A stretch of DNA of 20,788 nt, taken from Paramacrobiotus richtersi. Lineage: Eukaryota; Tardigrada; Eutardigrada; Parachela; Macrobiotidae. The translations under genes were made by a program, and so were the position numbers. Numbering within the stretch: the first letter of the stretch is position 1; every line of letters begins with the position of its first letter. The notes under the pieces are model-generated. The model saw only the letters and a list, made by a program, of their open reading frames with translations, ran no database searches and was not told the origin of the DNA. Positions 1 to 9,473 of the stretch are shown here, in pieces. Location: positions 1 through 20,788 of the forward strand of contig JAQGAU010001189.1 of NCBI GenBank assembly GCA_034698045.1, given 5' to 3'.

Positions 1-699
1 TGTTCCAGTAATTAAATCCAGTAATTATTCCAGTAATTATTCCAGTAATCATTCCAGTAATTATTCCAGTAATTAAATCCAGTAATTATTCCAGTAATTG
101 TTCCAGTAATTACTCCAGTAATTATTACAGTAATTGTTCTAGTAATTAAATCCAGTAATTATTCCAGTAATTATTCCAGTAATTGTTCCAGTAATTATTC
201 CAGTAATTATTACAGTAATTATTACAGTAATTAAATCCAGTAATTATTCCAGTAATTATTACAGTAATTGTTCCAGTAATTAAATCCAGTAATTATTCCA
301 GTAGTTATTCCAGTAATTATTCCAGTAATTATTACAGTAATTAAATCCAGTAATTATTCCAGTAATTATTCCAGTAATTATTCCAGTAATTGTTCCAGTA
401 ATTAAATCCAGTAATTATTACAGTAATTATTACAGTAATTGTTCCAGTAATTAAATCCAGTAATTATTCCAGTAATTATTCCAGTAATCATTCCAGTAAT
501 TATTCCAGTAATTAAATCCAGTAATTATTCCAGTAATTATTACAGTAATTGTTCCAGTAATTAAATCCAGTAATTAAATCCAGTATTTATTCCAGTAATT
601 ACTACAGTAATTATTCCAGTAATGATTCCAGTAATTGTTCCAGTAATTATTCCAGTAATTATTACAGTAATTGTTCCAGTAATTAAATCCAGTAATTAT
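1..699. repeat. 12-bp minisatellite (TTCCAGTAATTA) with 13-bp spacer units
   Basis: The stretch is a tandem array of a 12-bp unit, TTCCAGTAATTA, with point variants (TTACAGTAATTA, TTCCAGTAATTG, TTCCAGTAATCA). At intervals a 13-bp variant, AATCCAGTAATTA, replaces a unit. Its AAATCC core begins at 14, 75, 148, 233, 282, 343, 404, 453, 514, 563, 576 and 685. Every spacing is a multiple of 12 plus 1, as expected when each 13-mer shifts the register by one base. The commonest spacings are 61 and 49 bp, which suggests a higher-order repeat. The array runs off the left edge of the window. It explains the Asn/Tyr/Trp-rich open frame on the minus strand, which I do not regard as a gene. Confidence 0.97.
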
Positions 700-2857
700 C
701 GTGCTATCTTCCACGGTATAAAGTTTGGTTCTATCAGGTGGCCGGAATTTCTTATGAATTTTTAATCGAAGCACACCGGCTTTGAAAACTTGTCCGACCT
801 GTGCTCTGCCTTGTCAAAAAACAGGTGAAATAATTCATGTAAAATTTCAAGATGAGTAGTTCCTTTCCATCTTACGTTCATTCAAAAGAGCATTCTTTCG
901 TCCTCTTGTGAGAGACAAGAAAGACTCACTTCAAGCCGCTGTCCGTCTGCTGTGGGCGGTGGCGCCCGCAAGAGCGTCAAACTTGACCAGTAGTTGGTTT
1001 GACCTTTGTCAAGCGAGCCGATGAGGTTGCATAGGGGTGTTTTTGCAGTACAGCTGTAGATGACGAACCCAAGTATCCGTTACATTTCAAATCCATAACG
1101 TTTACGAAGCACTGTTAAACATATTGGACCTTAAATCTGCTGGTCATGTTTCGTCATCACTGCTTATGAGAATTATTGTACCAAAACTGGAGAGCGTTCC
1201 ACTGGCCGCTGGTGCAGCGCATACCCGTATCGATGCCGCTTTTGACATGCCTCGGTTATACTCCATCTGTAAATTATGACAGGGTTTTTGAAAACTTGCT
1301 CTAAGGCATCCACGCGCGCTTGCCCTTTCGCATGTATTTAACATAGGAGTCTATGGGAGATAAAATTCGGTGGTTCGCCCTCCCGAGCTTTCATTATAAA
1401 ATATAACAGTTTTATGTTTTCTTAATGGAAACGCTTGTGCTTTATCCACTGCAGCATGCGAAGTGCTTGGATACACACTGCGGTAGTTTGTACAGTAATG
1501 TTTGTACGACAAGAAAAAACGACCCTACCTCTACGAGTTCAAACTGGATTCTGCCGAGTCGGGTAATAGACAGCTGCTCCCTATGATATACATTAGATAG
1601 AGGACAAAAAGTTATCCTAGAAAATGGCTGAAAGTAAGCCTGAAAGCTGCGCATCAGAGGAGGGAACAGGTTAAACACTTCTGCCCGGAGTTGGCCCAGC
1701 ACCCCTGTATATATTAGTCACGGCATCTCAGAATAAAGAGTATCCACATATAAGCAGTTAGTTAGTGCGAGCAGACAAGATTTCTCGAATCAGGAACAAC
1801 CACTCCGCTTGAACTTGCATCCTCGCACCCAGTGAAACTATCGTTGTGAAACAGCGAATAAAACTCGTTTGGTATTCCAGAGTTTCCGTTTCATTGCATT
1901 AGTACTGAGTTTGTGGATCGTTTTTAGCACATATGCAGAGCCATACAGTATATGGCACTTCCAAATGTTTTCTGTGGAGCTGCTAAACAGCATGTTATCG
2001 TAATTCCAAATGTACCTTATTAGGTTATGCTGAATAGACGAAATTTAATGTGCATACGAGGTGTTAATAAAAAGTCTTGCAACTGTCACCTTTTCCGCCC
2101 TTCCAAACAGAACTGATACAGCGCTGCCACTTTCTCTTAGAGACGAATCATTCACCCATACTCTAAAAAAGAAATTTGTGCGAAAGCGGAAAACTAGGGG
2201 AAACAACGCCAGAATCTCCAAATGCATATATTTCAGATCTGTTTACTCGAAATTTTTATGCACAAAAATTTTGCGCTTAAAACTGTGTTTATTTTGCATA
2301 TGAACGATTAAAAACACGCTGATAATAAACGAAAGCAACCACCTGACAAAAGGGACCCGAGCTGCAAGGGTCAGTTGCAAGATTTTTTACTTGCACCTCG
2401 TGGTATTCATTTGTGTTCGTTAAATGATATTTGTATCGTTCGTCCATGGTGCACATTGCCCGTTGGCATTAATTTTATGCTAATCTAGTCGGGCCTGCAT
2501 TTTGCCGCCAGAGTTGAGCAATCAGATTTCAGTCGGGCGTTTAAATCGCCGCTCTTTTATGTCAGTTCAAGATGTAGAGCTCGTATAAAGTCTGTGGACT
2601 CATGCCAGTAGGAAGGACCAGAAATACATGTATACTAGATAGTGTTTCTGTAATGTAATTTCGACCAATTTTCCTTACAATCTGGAAAGCTATCTTTCAG
2701 TTCTTACAACCACTCTGTTTATATAGCCGCGTTATTATTAAGTGACGATTCGAAAACCGTAAAAGGTGGCTGACGGAAGTTCACAAAGTCAAGAACAATT
2801 ATTGCAAATCATAAGAAAGTACACTTTATGTGTTCAGAATCGTCTCTTGGCGTGTTA
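700..2857. other. Intergenic stretch without recognisable gene
   Basis: Open frames here are at most 86 codons on either strand, show no known motif and have no paralogue elsewhere in the window. The right end, just before 2858, would contain the 3' untranslated region of the minus-strand gene A. I found no tRNA-like cloverleaf, transposon terminus or tandem array. Confidence 0.5.
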
Positions 2858-4913
2858 TTAGAAGGAAACGGAAAAGGCCAAAGGTTTCCAATTACCGTGG
2901 ATCGGAGGAAAAAGACTGTGCAAGGTGAGTTTAGTCAGCTTTTGTACATCCACCCCAGTCAAGTTATTGGCAGTCCATCGCCGGCCGCGGTATTCCAAGT
3001 TGCTGCGAGGGTCAGCGGACTGTCTGGTGTTGAGAATCTGTCAATTAAACCAACTAAACCATTGAATTTCGTGGGCTATTGAATATTATACTATTGATAT
3101 ATACAACCCTTATACTATTGAATATCACTCAACACCAGTACCATACGTTCCTGGTCGTGATTTTAAAATTATGTTAACGATTTTGCATTAATTTAGGTGG
3201 CGCTCTACAGTGTACTCGAAGCATAAGGCATTATGTTAAAGGTGCTACGGAGCGCCAGCACATGCTGATAGATAGATGACCTGTTCTTTAAGCGTACTAT
3301 CTTACGTCAGCAGCGTAGTGTGCCCTGTTGTCATTGCAGGTACTGATACATGCCGATAACGCCTGAAGTTGAGCGTCCTCCATAGAAGGCAGACTGGCAT
3401 CCAAACGCGACCACAAATCCTCAACGGTAATCCGCTGCTTTTTACCAGTTTGTCCTCTAACAATATGGACAGTAACCAACGCACGGACGTGATCCCGAAA
3501 GGATATCTTGACGTTCCGCAGCACCAGCGTGTCACAAACAGTAGTCATTCCGTCGAGTTGGGCGATAAACTCCTGGAGCATCCCGGCAAACATGATGTGC
3601 TCTGATCCGTTGACAGGCCAGCGGGCATCGACCAACACTACCGTCTCCACTGAACCGTGAAGACCTTTCTCGTTAAGTGTCCGAAACAGTCGACCTACGC
3701 AAAAGAATCCGCTTTGAACGGCAGGCGCGGCAATGCCACCCGCGATGACGATGATCTTGGTATGTGGTGTCCAGCCGTGGTGCCAACTGGCCACAGACTT
3801 CCAGCCCTGCTTTAATGACCTGCAGTGGCTGAGCAGTACGCGTGTCACGCACGCCGAGGTTAGGATCCAATCCCAGTAGGCACACACGCGACGAACCCTT
3901 GCCTGCTCCATACTGTCGAAATGCTGAAATACGTTGGCCAGAACGTGCTTAGGGAGCAAACGGATACTGTAGGTTGAGATGGACGATGTTTCATGCACGG
4001 CTCTTAGGTCAGCCGTTGATTCCAGGCCGATTTCGGACAACTTCCGCTTACGCTGCAGTGTAGTCCTGCATTCATACGTCACTTTTGCCAGCAACCCGCG
4101 TAACGTATCTCCCTAAGCGAAAATGAATGGTTATGCGCGTGACACGCTGACTGCCAGAATTTACCTATTCTTACAATTGGGTTAATATTTCATACAAGGT
4201 CTGCATTCTGTAAAAATCTATTTTTCACTATATATCACTTACAGCGACAGGAACTGTCGTGCCCCGGTCTGCTGCGGACTTGGGAATTCCGTTGCCCACT
4301 CCGATGTATTCTAACGACTTGTCGTCCATGCGAATCGCCCAAGCTATGGTTCTCGCAGGGTACTTGAACCTGACGATGGCGCTGTTCAACGCATCCACGA
4401 TTTCTTGACAAGACGCAGCACCACGGCAGTAGTACTCAGGTAGGCGAACCTGGGTCTTAAATTCTTAATGAACTGCGCATCCTGCACGCGCAGAGCGTTC
4501 AGCTGTATTTCTGTTTGTGGCAACCGAATTCGGTCTATCGGGCAACCAAATGTTTGCTCACCATCCGCAAGCAAAGCCCTAACCAAAGCGAATTTGGTCG
4601 AAGACAAGAAATCCCCCGTGATTAACCTAGCTGGGTACCATGTCCACGGCTCTCGAGAACCTCGATATACTAGTACTTCAACGGAAACTTCGTTATCTTC
4701 GGTGGCCGCTTCCGAAAAGCTTCGTCTTCTGTACATGTATATCTCCCCAAACGGCACAAACTGGGGATTCCCTCGCCCCTCGCACCCCCAGTTGATAAGG
4801 AGGCCCCCCTCCGCACAGTCGACAATCTTCCCCTGCTGCAGTAACTCGCTGTCGCCCCGCACATCAACCTCATTGGATTCTGGCTCATTCCCTAGCACCA
4901 ACTTAGGAGGCAT
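2858..4913 (-). pseudogene. Gene A: FMRP-like Tudor/KH0 plus F-box protein, frameshifted copy
   Basis: This is a three-exon paralogue of gene B, probably disabled. Exon 1 is 4913-4243: ATG at 4913 preceded by TTTTCAG, possibly the acceptor of a 5' UTR intron, and donor GCT|GTAAGTG. Exon 2 is 4112-3306 (CTTAG acceptor, GAC|GTAAG donor). Exon 3 is 3037-2858 (TTGACAG acceptor, stop TAA at 2860-2858). Exon 1 encodes the double Tudor/Agenet and KH0 module, with motifs VDVRG, NWGCEG, REPWTWYP and DRIRLP. Exon 2 holds KRKLS, an F-box (LLPKHVLANVFQHFDSMEQ, then RRVC.YW) and the VETVVLVDARW/LRNV region. Exon 3 ends with KLTKLTLHSL and a tail ending SVSF. At 4460-4450 an 11-nt stretch replaces 3 nt found in copy C, shifting the frame; translation from the ATG would stop at 4388-4386 after 175 residues. 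Beyond the shift the second frame is open through all three exons. Only this lesion is visible, so recent decay or an assembly error are both possible. Confidence 0.7.
4450..4460 (-). other. Frame-shifting 8-nt net insertion in gene A exon 1
   Basis: On the minus strand the codons for Q-F-I-K-N are followed by TTAAGACCCAG before the homologous GTT CGC CT(A/G) CC(T/G) GAG. Copy C has a single codon (AAA) at this point. The excess is 8 nt, which breaks the frame, and the interval is too short to be an intron. The downstream frame resumes with R-L-P-E-Y-Y-C-R-G-A, matching B and C. Confidence 0.75.
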
Positions 4914-5795
4914 ACCTGAAAATGCTGATCCGGAGCAATTACTCAGAGCATAAAAGAAAACTTGCCTTTCTGGAGCTAGCAAGGTGAAGTTGCTGGAAAA
5001 CCAGATGAGTTACATAACCAGAGCGATCGTAATTCGAGGCACTGACTGCACCAGCACTGGTCCAGCAGAATTCGAGCAGCTTTATAATCTAAAGGCCCGT
5101 CTGTTTATCTGCAGGCAGGCAGAGAGGCCCGTTTGATCCTGTATTTGCCATAGTACGACTGAAGAGATAGGACATCTGTCTCGTCAGTCGTAAATGTGTG
5201 CCAAAAATTGTCTGACTATGGCTTTATTCCACTGACTGTACATGGCATTTGGTACATTGGCATTGCTTTTTGTTCGCCAAATCTCGCTAAATGAATGGCG
5301 AAAGGGACGAATTGATTTCTACTTGTCCGCTTGTGTGTTCATTTCTTTCACATGCCATTGTCCTAACTCGTTCTCCGGTTGAATATGGCACAGAAAAATA
5401 AGAATGCAATGCACCGGCCGGAACAAATGTGAATTACGATATGTTCGTTTGATTGTTGACTTTGTTGTGTACGGTATTTGCGAGTCACCAAGCACTACGT
5501 CAATGTTATGCTGCTTCACACACATCCAAACATATCTACAACGAAGCGTACCGGAAACACAAGTCGCGAATTAAACGAATAAACTGTTTACTAAATAAAA
5601 TTCCTGTAATTTCGACCGATTTCTATAAAAAAAATATCTTATACCACCGTTTTGGCTAGTATATACCGCTCTCGTAATCCCCAAGAGGCGAAGACGTATG
5701 ATCAAAGTAACATAAAACACGAACAGTTCCTTTCTGGCCTTACGCATTCGTATAGGTAGCAGAGTTGACCATTTCTTCAATTGTTTTTAAATCTT
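4914..5795. other. Intergenic region between gene A start and gene B stop
   Basis: This holds the presumed promoter of A and the 3' flank of B. The only open frames are short and unremarkable. A 17-bp stretch, AGAGAGGCCCGTTTGAT (5121-5137), recurs with one mismatch upstream of gene B at 9173-9189, the only cross-paralogue similarity I can see here. Confidence 0.45.
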
Positions 5796-8750
5796 TTACA
5801 AGCAAACTGCAATATCCAAAGCTTCCAAACTGTCTCTGCGCCGAGCTCGTAAGGTGTGCAAGGTGAGTTTGCTCAGCTTTCGTAAGTCCACCTCGATTAT
5901 GTTATCCGCAGTCCACTTCCGGTCGCGGCAATGTGTGCTGTCGCGGGGGTCAGCAGACTGTCTACTGTTGAGAACCTGCAATAAACACTTACGACTAAAT
6001 CATTGCTGTGCCTGTTTTGACTAGGGTAATGTCTTTTTCACGGGCGAACACTTACCTCTGCTATGCGCAACTTCGCGTAGTGGCCGAGTTCCGCGATCCA
6101 CGACGATAGCTCGCGGAGCTGAGCGTCAACCAAACAAGGCAAGCTGTCGTCCAACCGTTGCCACCAATCCTGAATGGTAATCCGCTGAGCCTGGTTAATT
6201 CGTCCGCTGATAATACGAACATAATCACTGGCCAATACATCAGCACCGGTGTATATTATCATTCTAACGTTCCGCATTATCAACACGTGACAGACACTCG
6301 CCAACCCATCCAGTTCTTCGACAAACCGCTGAAGCAGCGCGGCAAATTTTCGCTCTTTTCCGGCTGCTTTCAGATACCACACGACATCGGCTAGCACTAT
6401 CGTTTGTACTGAACTGTGAAGATCTTTCTCAACAAATGTGCGAAACAGCCGACCACCACATAACAATCCATCTCCACAGGTATTGACGCCGGCGTCGATG
6501 ATCGTCTCGGTCTGTCGTGTCCAGCAGTGATGCAAACCAGCGATAGACACAAGATCCTGTTTCTTGTTCTTGTAGCCTATTCGCAGTACATTCGTTAAGG
6601 TGATGATCGCATTCCATCGAGGACATACCCGACGAAGTGATGTCTGCTCTAGACTGTCAAAACACTCAAACACGCTGGCCAGGATGTGCTTGGGAAGTAT
6701 CTGGATGCGGTAAGCTGAACTGAACGATGTATGAGGTTTGACTTTCAATACGGGAGTTGTTTCCAAATCCGCTGCGGACAGCTTCCGCTTGCGTGCTTGT
6801 ATAGCATTGCACTCCTTTGTTGCTGATTCCAGTAAGCGAAACAGCATCTTTTCCTAGAAAAAAGAGTCTGATATTGACAACGCTTATTAAACGGAACATT
6901 TGATCCGTTTCTTTACGAAAACTAAGGCGGCCACGCATTTGCTTGAATTTGTATCGCCGCGCGGTTTGCAGCCTTGAGACAGGAATTCGAAAAGGTCGTC
7001 AAAAAGTGTTCGTTTAATATTATATCAAATCAAATTATGAATATCAAATCATGGATATCAAATTATGAAGACAACGCTGTTATTTTCATAAGAAAGGTTG
7101 TAGAACTACTGCGCTTAGTGGATCTAAACTCTAACAAACGTAAACCTGCAAGGCACAGTCAGTGGGATACAAGTTCAACGAGACCATTTGAAATTGCATG
7201 TAATCTCCGATGAAAAAGGAGCTGTTGATCAAGAAGGCAGTGTTAAAAAAACCCCCCGGTGGGCGGTGGTCTTTCCGACGGAAAGTTTCCGTATGTCAAA
7301 GAAAGCGTCTGCGGGGCCGTTAAGGAGGTGAAACGAGTTGTCCTAGACGTGGGAAAAAACCGTCTTGGAAGTCACGGAAATCCCGCTGGATAGGAGTAAC
7401 TTGATGAGGTGGGTGGTACAGTAAGGAGGGTTAGGAAATCACATTTTTTAGGTTAATGATTCAATCTTAGATAATAGTGGAACCTCTCAGGAGGTGACGC
7501 AATCTATCTCGGAGGTCAGAGGATGGGTCAGTGAGGTGCGCAAGTGTATTCCGGAGGTGAAGAAGCTGTCCCAGAAGTCCCGAATCCAGTCCCGGATAGA
7601 CGTAGTTCTTACCAGCAGTGAGCGGGGCCTTCGCGGGTGTCTTAAAGTCACTCCTGGACATCGATAGACACGTCCCGGTGGATGAAGAAACTGCACCCGG
7701 AGGTAAAGGAAACCGTCCCGGGGATGCATGGTGCCATGACAGAGGTTCTGAATTGCCCTCTGAAAGCTAGCCGATGGATTCTTATCGGAAGTGATCAGAT
7801 TCGTTCTGCGGGCGAAACGGATGGTATATCAACATATATGACTAGATTTTATACAATTACGAAGCGTGACGGTAAATCGACGGATCTTGATTGTGTGGAT
7901 TGTAATCAGATTCGTTATCGCTGCAAAAGTACGGGCGCATTTTCTAGTCCTGCTGACTTTGCAATGCAGAAAGTCATCCCAAGTTCAAACCACTCAAGTC
8001 AAGAGAATAAAAAATCCCACGTCCCCCCCCCTCCACTCGATAAAGCTTCCTCATGGGCATTCACTTTCAGATAAAATACTGCAAATCCCTTACCATTGCT
8101 TCTGCGCCCATGTATCTCTGGGATCTGGGAAGAAATTCTTCAGCCGTTCTAAGGTATTCCAGCGACTTGTTGTCCATGTGGATCGCCCAGGCAATAGTCG
8201 TAGAATCCTGTGAGTACTTCCTGCTGGTGCTATTCATGGCATCCACGATCTCTTTACACGATGCAGCTCCACTCGAATACTCTTCAGGCAGGCCAACGCT
8301 TTTTCTGATGAACTGTTCACTCTCCACACGCAGTACTTTTAGCTGTGCTTCGGTATGTGGCAGTCGAATTCGATCTACCGGGAGAACGAATGTCGTCTCT
8401 ACCCCTGAAAGGACGGCCCTAATTAGACCAAATTTGATCGGAGAATTGAATTCCCCCGTGATGAACGCCCCCGGATACCACGTCCACGGCTCTTTAGCAG
8501 TTCGACGCACGAGTACCTCCACAGATATGTCTCGAGCTTTGTTGGCGTCCGCTTCCGAGAACATTCGTCTACGGTACAAATACATCTCCCCAAACGGTAC
8601 AAACTGTGGTTTCGCTTGCCCCTCGCACCCCCAGTTGATAAGGAGGCCCTTTTCCGCACAGTCAGCAATTCTCCCGTGCCGTAACAAGCCGTTTTCCCCG
8701 CGCACATCAACCACGTTGGATTCTGGTTCCTTTCCCGCTGTCGCTGTCAT
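5796..8750 (-). CDS. Gene B: FMRP-like double Tudor/KH0 plus F-box fusion protein (intact, about 544 aa)
   Basis: Exons: 8750-8094, 6853-6056 and 5975-5796 (219 + 266 + 59 residues, all phase-0 junctions). Donors are ATG|GTAAGG and GAG|GTAAGTG; acceptors are TTCTAG|GAA and TTGCAG|GTT. The ATG at 8750 has an A at -3 and an in-frame TAA 24 bases upstream. Residues about 13-60 (VDVRG at 14-18, VPFGE at 51-55) and 75-130 (EVLV, KEPWTWYP at 86-93, DRIRLP at 126-131) follow the tandem Tudor/Agenet pattern of FMRP/FXR, and about 135-205 follow its KH0 region. A KRKL basic patch lies near 241-244 and an F-box near 272-305 (ILPKHILASVFECFDSLEQ, then RRVCPRW). The C-terminus has KLTLHTL at 521-527. F-box proteins usually bind Skp1 in SCF ubiquitin ligases, and FMRP Tudor domains bind methylated ligands or protein partners. 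A substrate-adaptor role is inference. Intron 1 is unusually long (about 1.24 kb). Confidence 0.82.
6854..8093 (-). other. Intron 1 of gene B, expanded relative to paralogues
   Basis: The intron is 1,240 bp, against 130 bp in A and 538 bp in C. Much of the excess is a degenerate 21-bp repeat at about 7296-7760. The plus-strand open frames inside it have no family resemblance and overlap the repeat or the antisense of exon 1. Confidence 0.7.
7296..7760 (+). repeat. Degenerate 21-bp repeat encoding decayed V-P-E-V-K-K heptads
   Basis: Segments such as CCGGAGGTGAAGAAGCTGTC (about 7542-7562) and CCCGGAGGTAAAGGAAACCGT (about 7695-7715), with their neighbours, recur at about 21-bp steps. Read on the plus strand, 7453-7663 is open without an ATG and gives heptads of the form (V/I)-(S/P)-E-V-(K/R)-x-x: ISEVRGW, VSEVRKC, IPEVKKL. 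Similar heptads (LHPEVKE, TVPGMHG) reappear near 7688-7729 in another frame, and VLDVGKN and RLGSHGN near 7339-7380. Stops and frame changes separate the blocks. It is either a decayed repeat-protein exon or a minisatellite that happens to be a multiple of three; I favour repeat DNA. Confidence 0.55.
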
Positions 8751-8801
8751 TTTCAGCGATTTGCAGCAAGTTTAAAATGTGGCATTGGACTGGGAATTGG
8801 C

Positions 8802-8820
8802 CACTGGGAGGCTCCCAGTG
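8802..8820. repeat. Perfect 9-bp inverted repeat upstream of gene B
   Basis: CACTGGGAG, one G, then CTCCCAGTG. It lies 52-70 bases upstream of the B start codon, so it may be a symmetric protein-binding site or a hairpin in the 5' UTR. Confidence 0.6.
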
Positions 8821-9172
8821 GGAGCTGCAGATCAATTATTGTTAACAGCGTAACTACAAAATTACAAACTATCACGAACAGGCTGCTACAAGCGAAGTAC
8901 AAAATATCAAACTTAAAATAATGCGCTGTGTGGGGCTGTGGTACGAAAATTAAAAATACAATGCAGAGAAATTAAAACACCACAATGAGGAGAAATTAAA
9001 ACACTGGAAGTCTGGAGATACATACTTGTACAGACTGCAGAGTTCAATTTCAGTTTGACTGTGGTAAACTATGATGACTCACACTCTCACAGTGATTTCC
9101 ACCATAGCGAGAATAATAATAATCACTCAGACGGGCGTCTCTGAGCCCTTTCTTTGGTGGAAAGGCGCTGAG

Positions 9173-9189
9173 AGAGAGGCCCGTGTGAT
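9173..9189. promoter_or_regulatory. 17-bp stretch shared by the A and B upstream regions
   Basis: AGAGAGGCCCGTGTGAT here matches 5121-5137 upstream of gene A at 16 of 17 positions, in the same orientation relative to the genes. It sits 423 bases from the B start and 208 bases from the A start. It may be a shared promoter element or leftover duplicated flank. Confidence 0.35.
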
Positions 9190-9473
9190 TCATGCGCAAA
9201 CATGAATCGTGGCTGGCAGACAGGCAGGAAGCGTGCATGGACTCATCAGGATCACTGCAGGCAGACATTTAGAATTCCAGACTTGATCGTGATCCTGAAG
9301 TAAGTAAATCCTGCTTCGTTTCCACATCAAAGTTATCCTAATATAATGCGCCGATAATATTGATAAGTTTAATTGGCTAATTTTACGGATCCCATGAGCA
9401 CATAGATAAATGCGGCAGACGAATTCTTTGGAAACTTGAAAGTTTTAAACGTTTCGAAAATCTCCTAGCCAGT

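Larger units (their letters stand above)
8751..9473. promoter_or_regulatory. Divergent intergenic region between genes B and D
   Basis: The two start codons (B at 8750 minus, D at 9474 plus) face away from each other across 723 bp, so this stretch should hold both promoters. It contains a perfect 9-bp inverted repeat near the B start and the 17-bp stretch shared with the upstream region of gene A (9173-9189). No clear TATA box is placed well enough to call. Confidence 0.45.

Noticed and set aside
1..699. CRISPR-like array
   Set aside because: Units are directly adjacent with no unique spacers, and the context is eukaryotic.
574..774. Minus-strand open frame rich in Asn, Tyr and Trp
   Set aside because: It is the translation of the 12-bp minisatellite; the unit is a multiple of three and each 13-bp unit breaks the frame.
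1442..1702. Minus-strand 86-codon open frame
   Set aside because: No recognisable domain, no paralogue and no splice-linked neighbour.
2828..3082. Plus-strand 84-codon open frame
   Set aside because: It is antisense to exon 3 of gene A; the minus-strand reading is conserved in B, C and D.
4468..4953. Plus-strand 161-codon open frame
   Set aside because: It is antisense to gene A exon 1, whose minus-strand reading matches B and C and the FMRP pattern.
7682..8074. Plus-strand 130-codon open frame
   Set aside because: It begins in the degenerate 21-bp repeat and runs through gene B intron 1; no domain or paralogue support.
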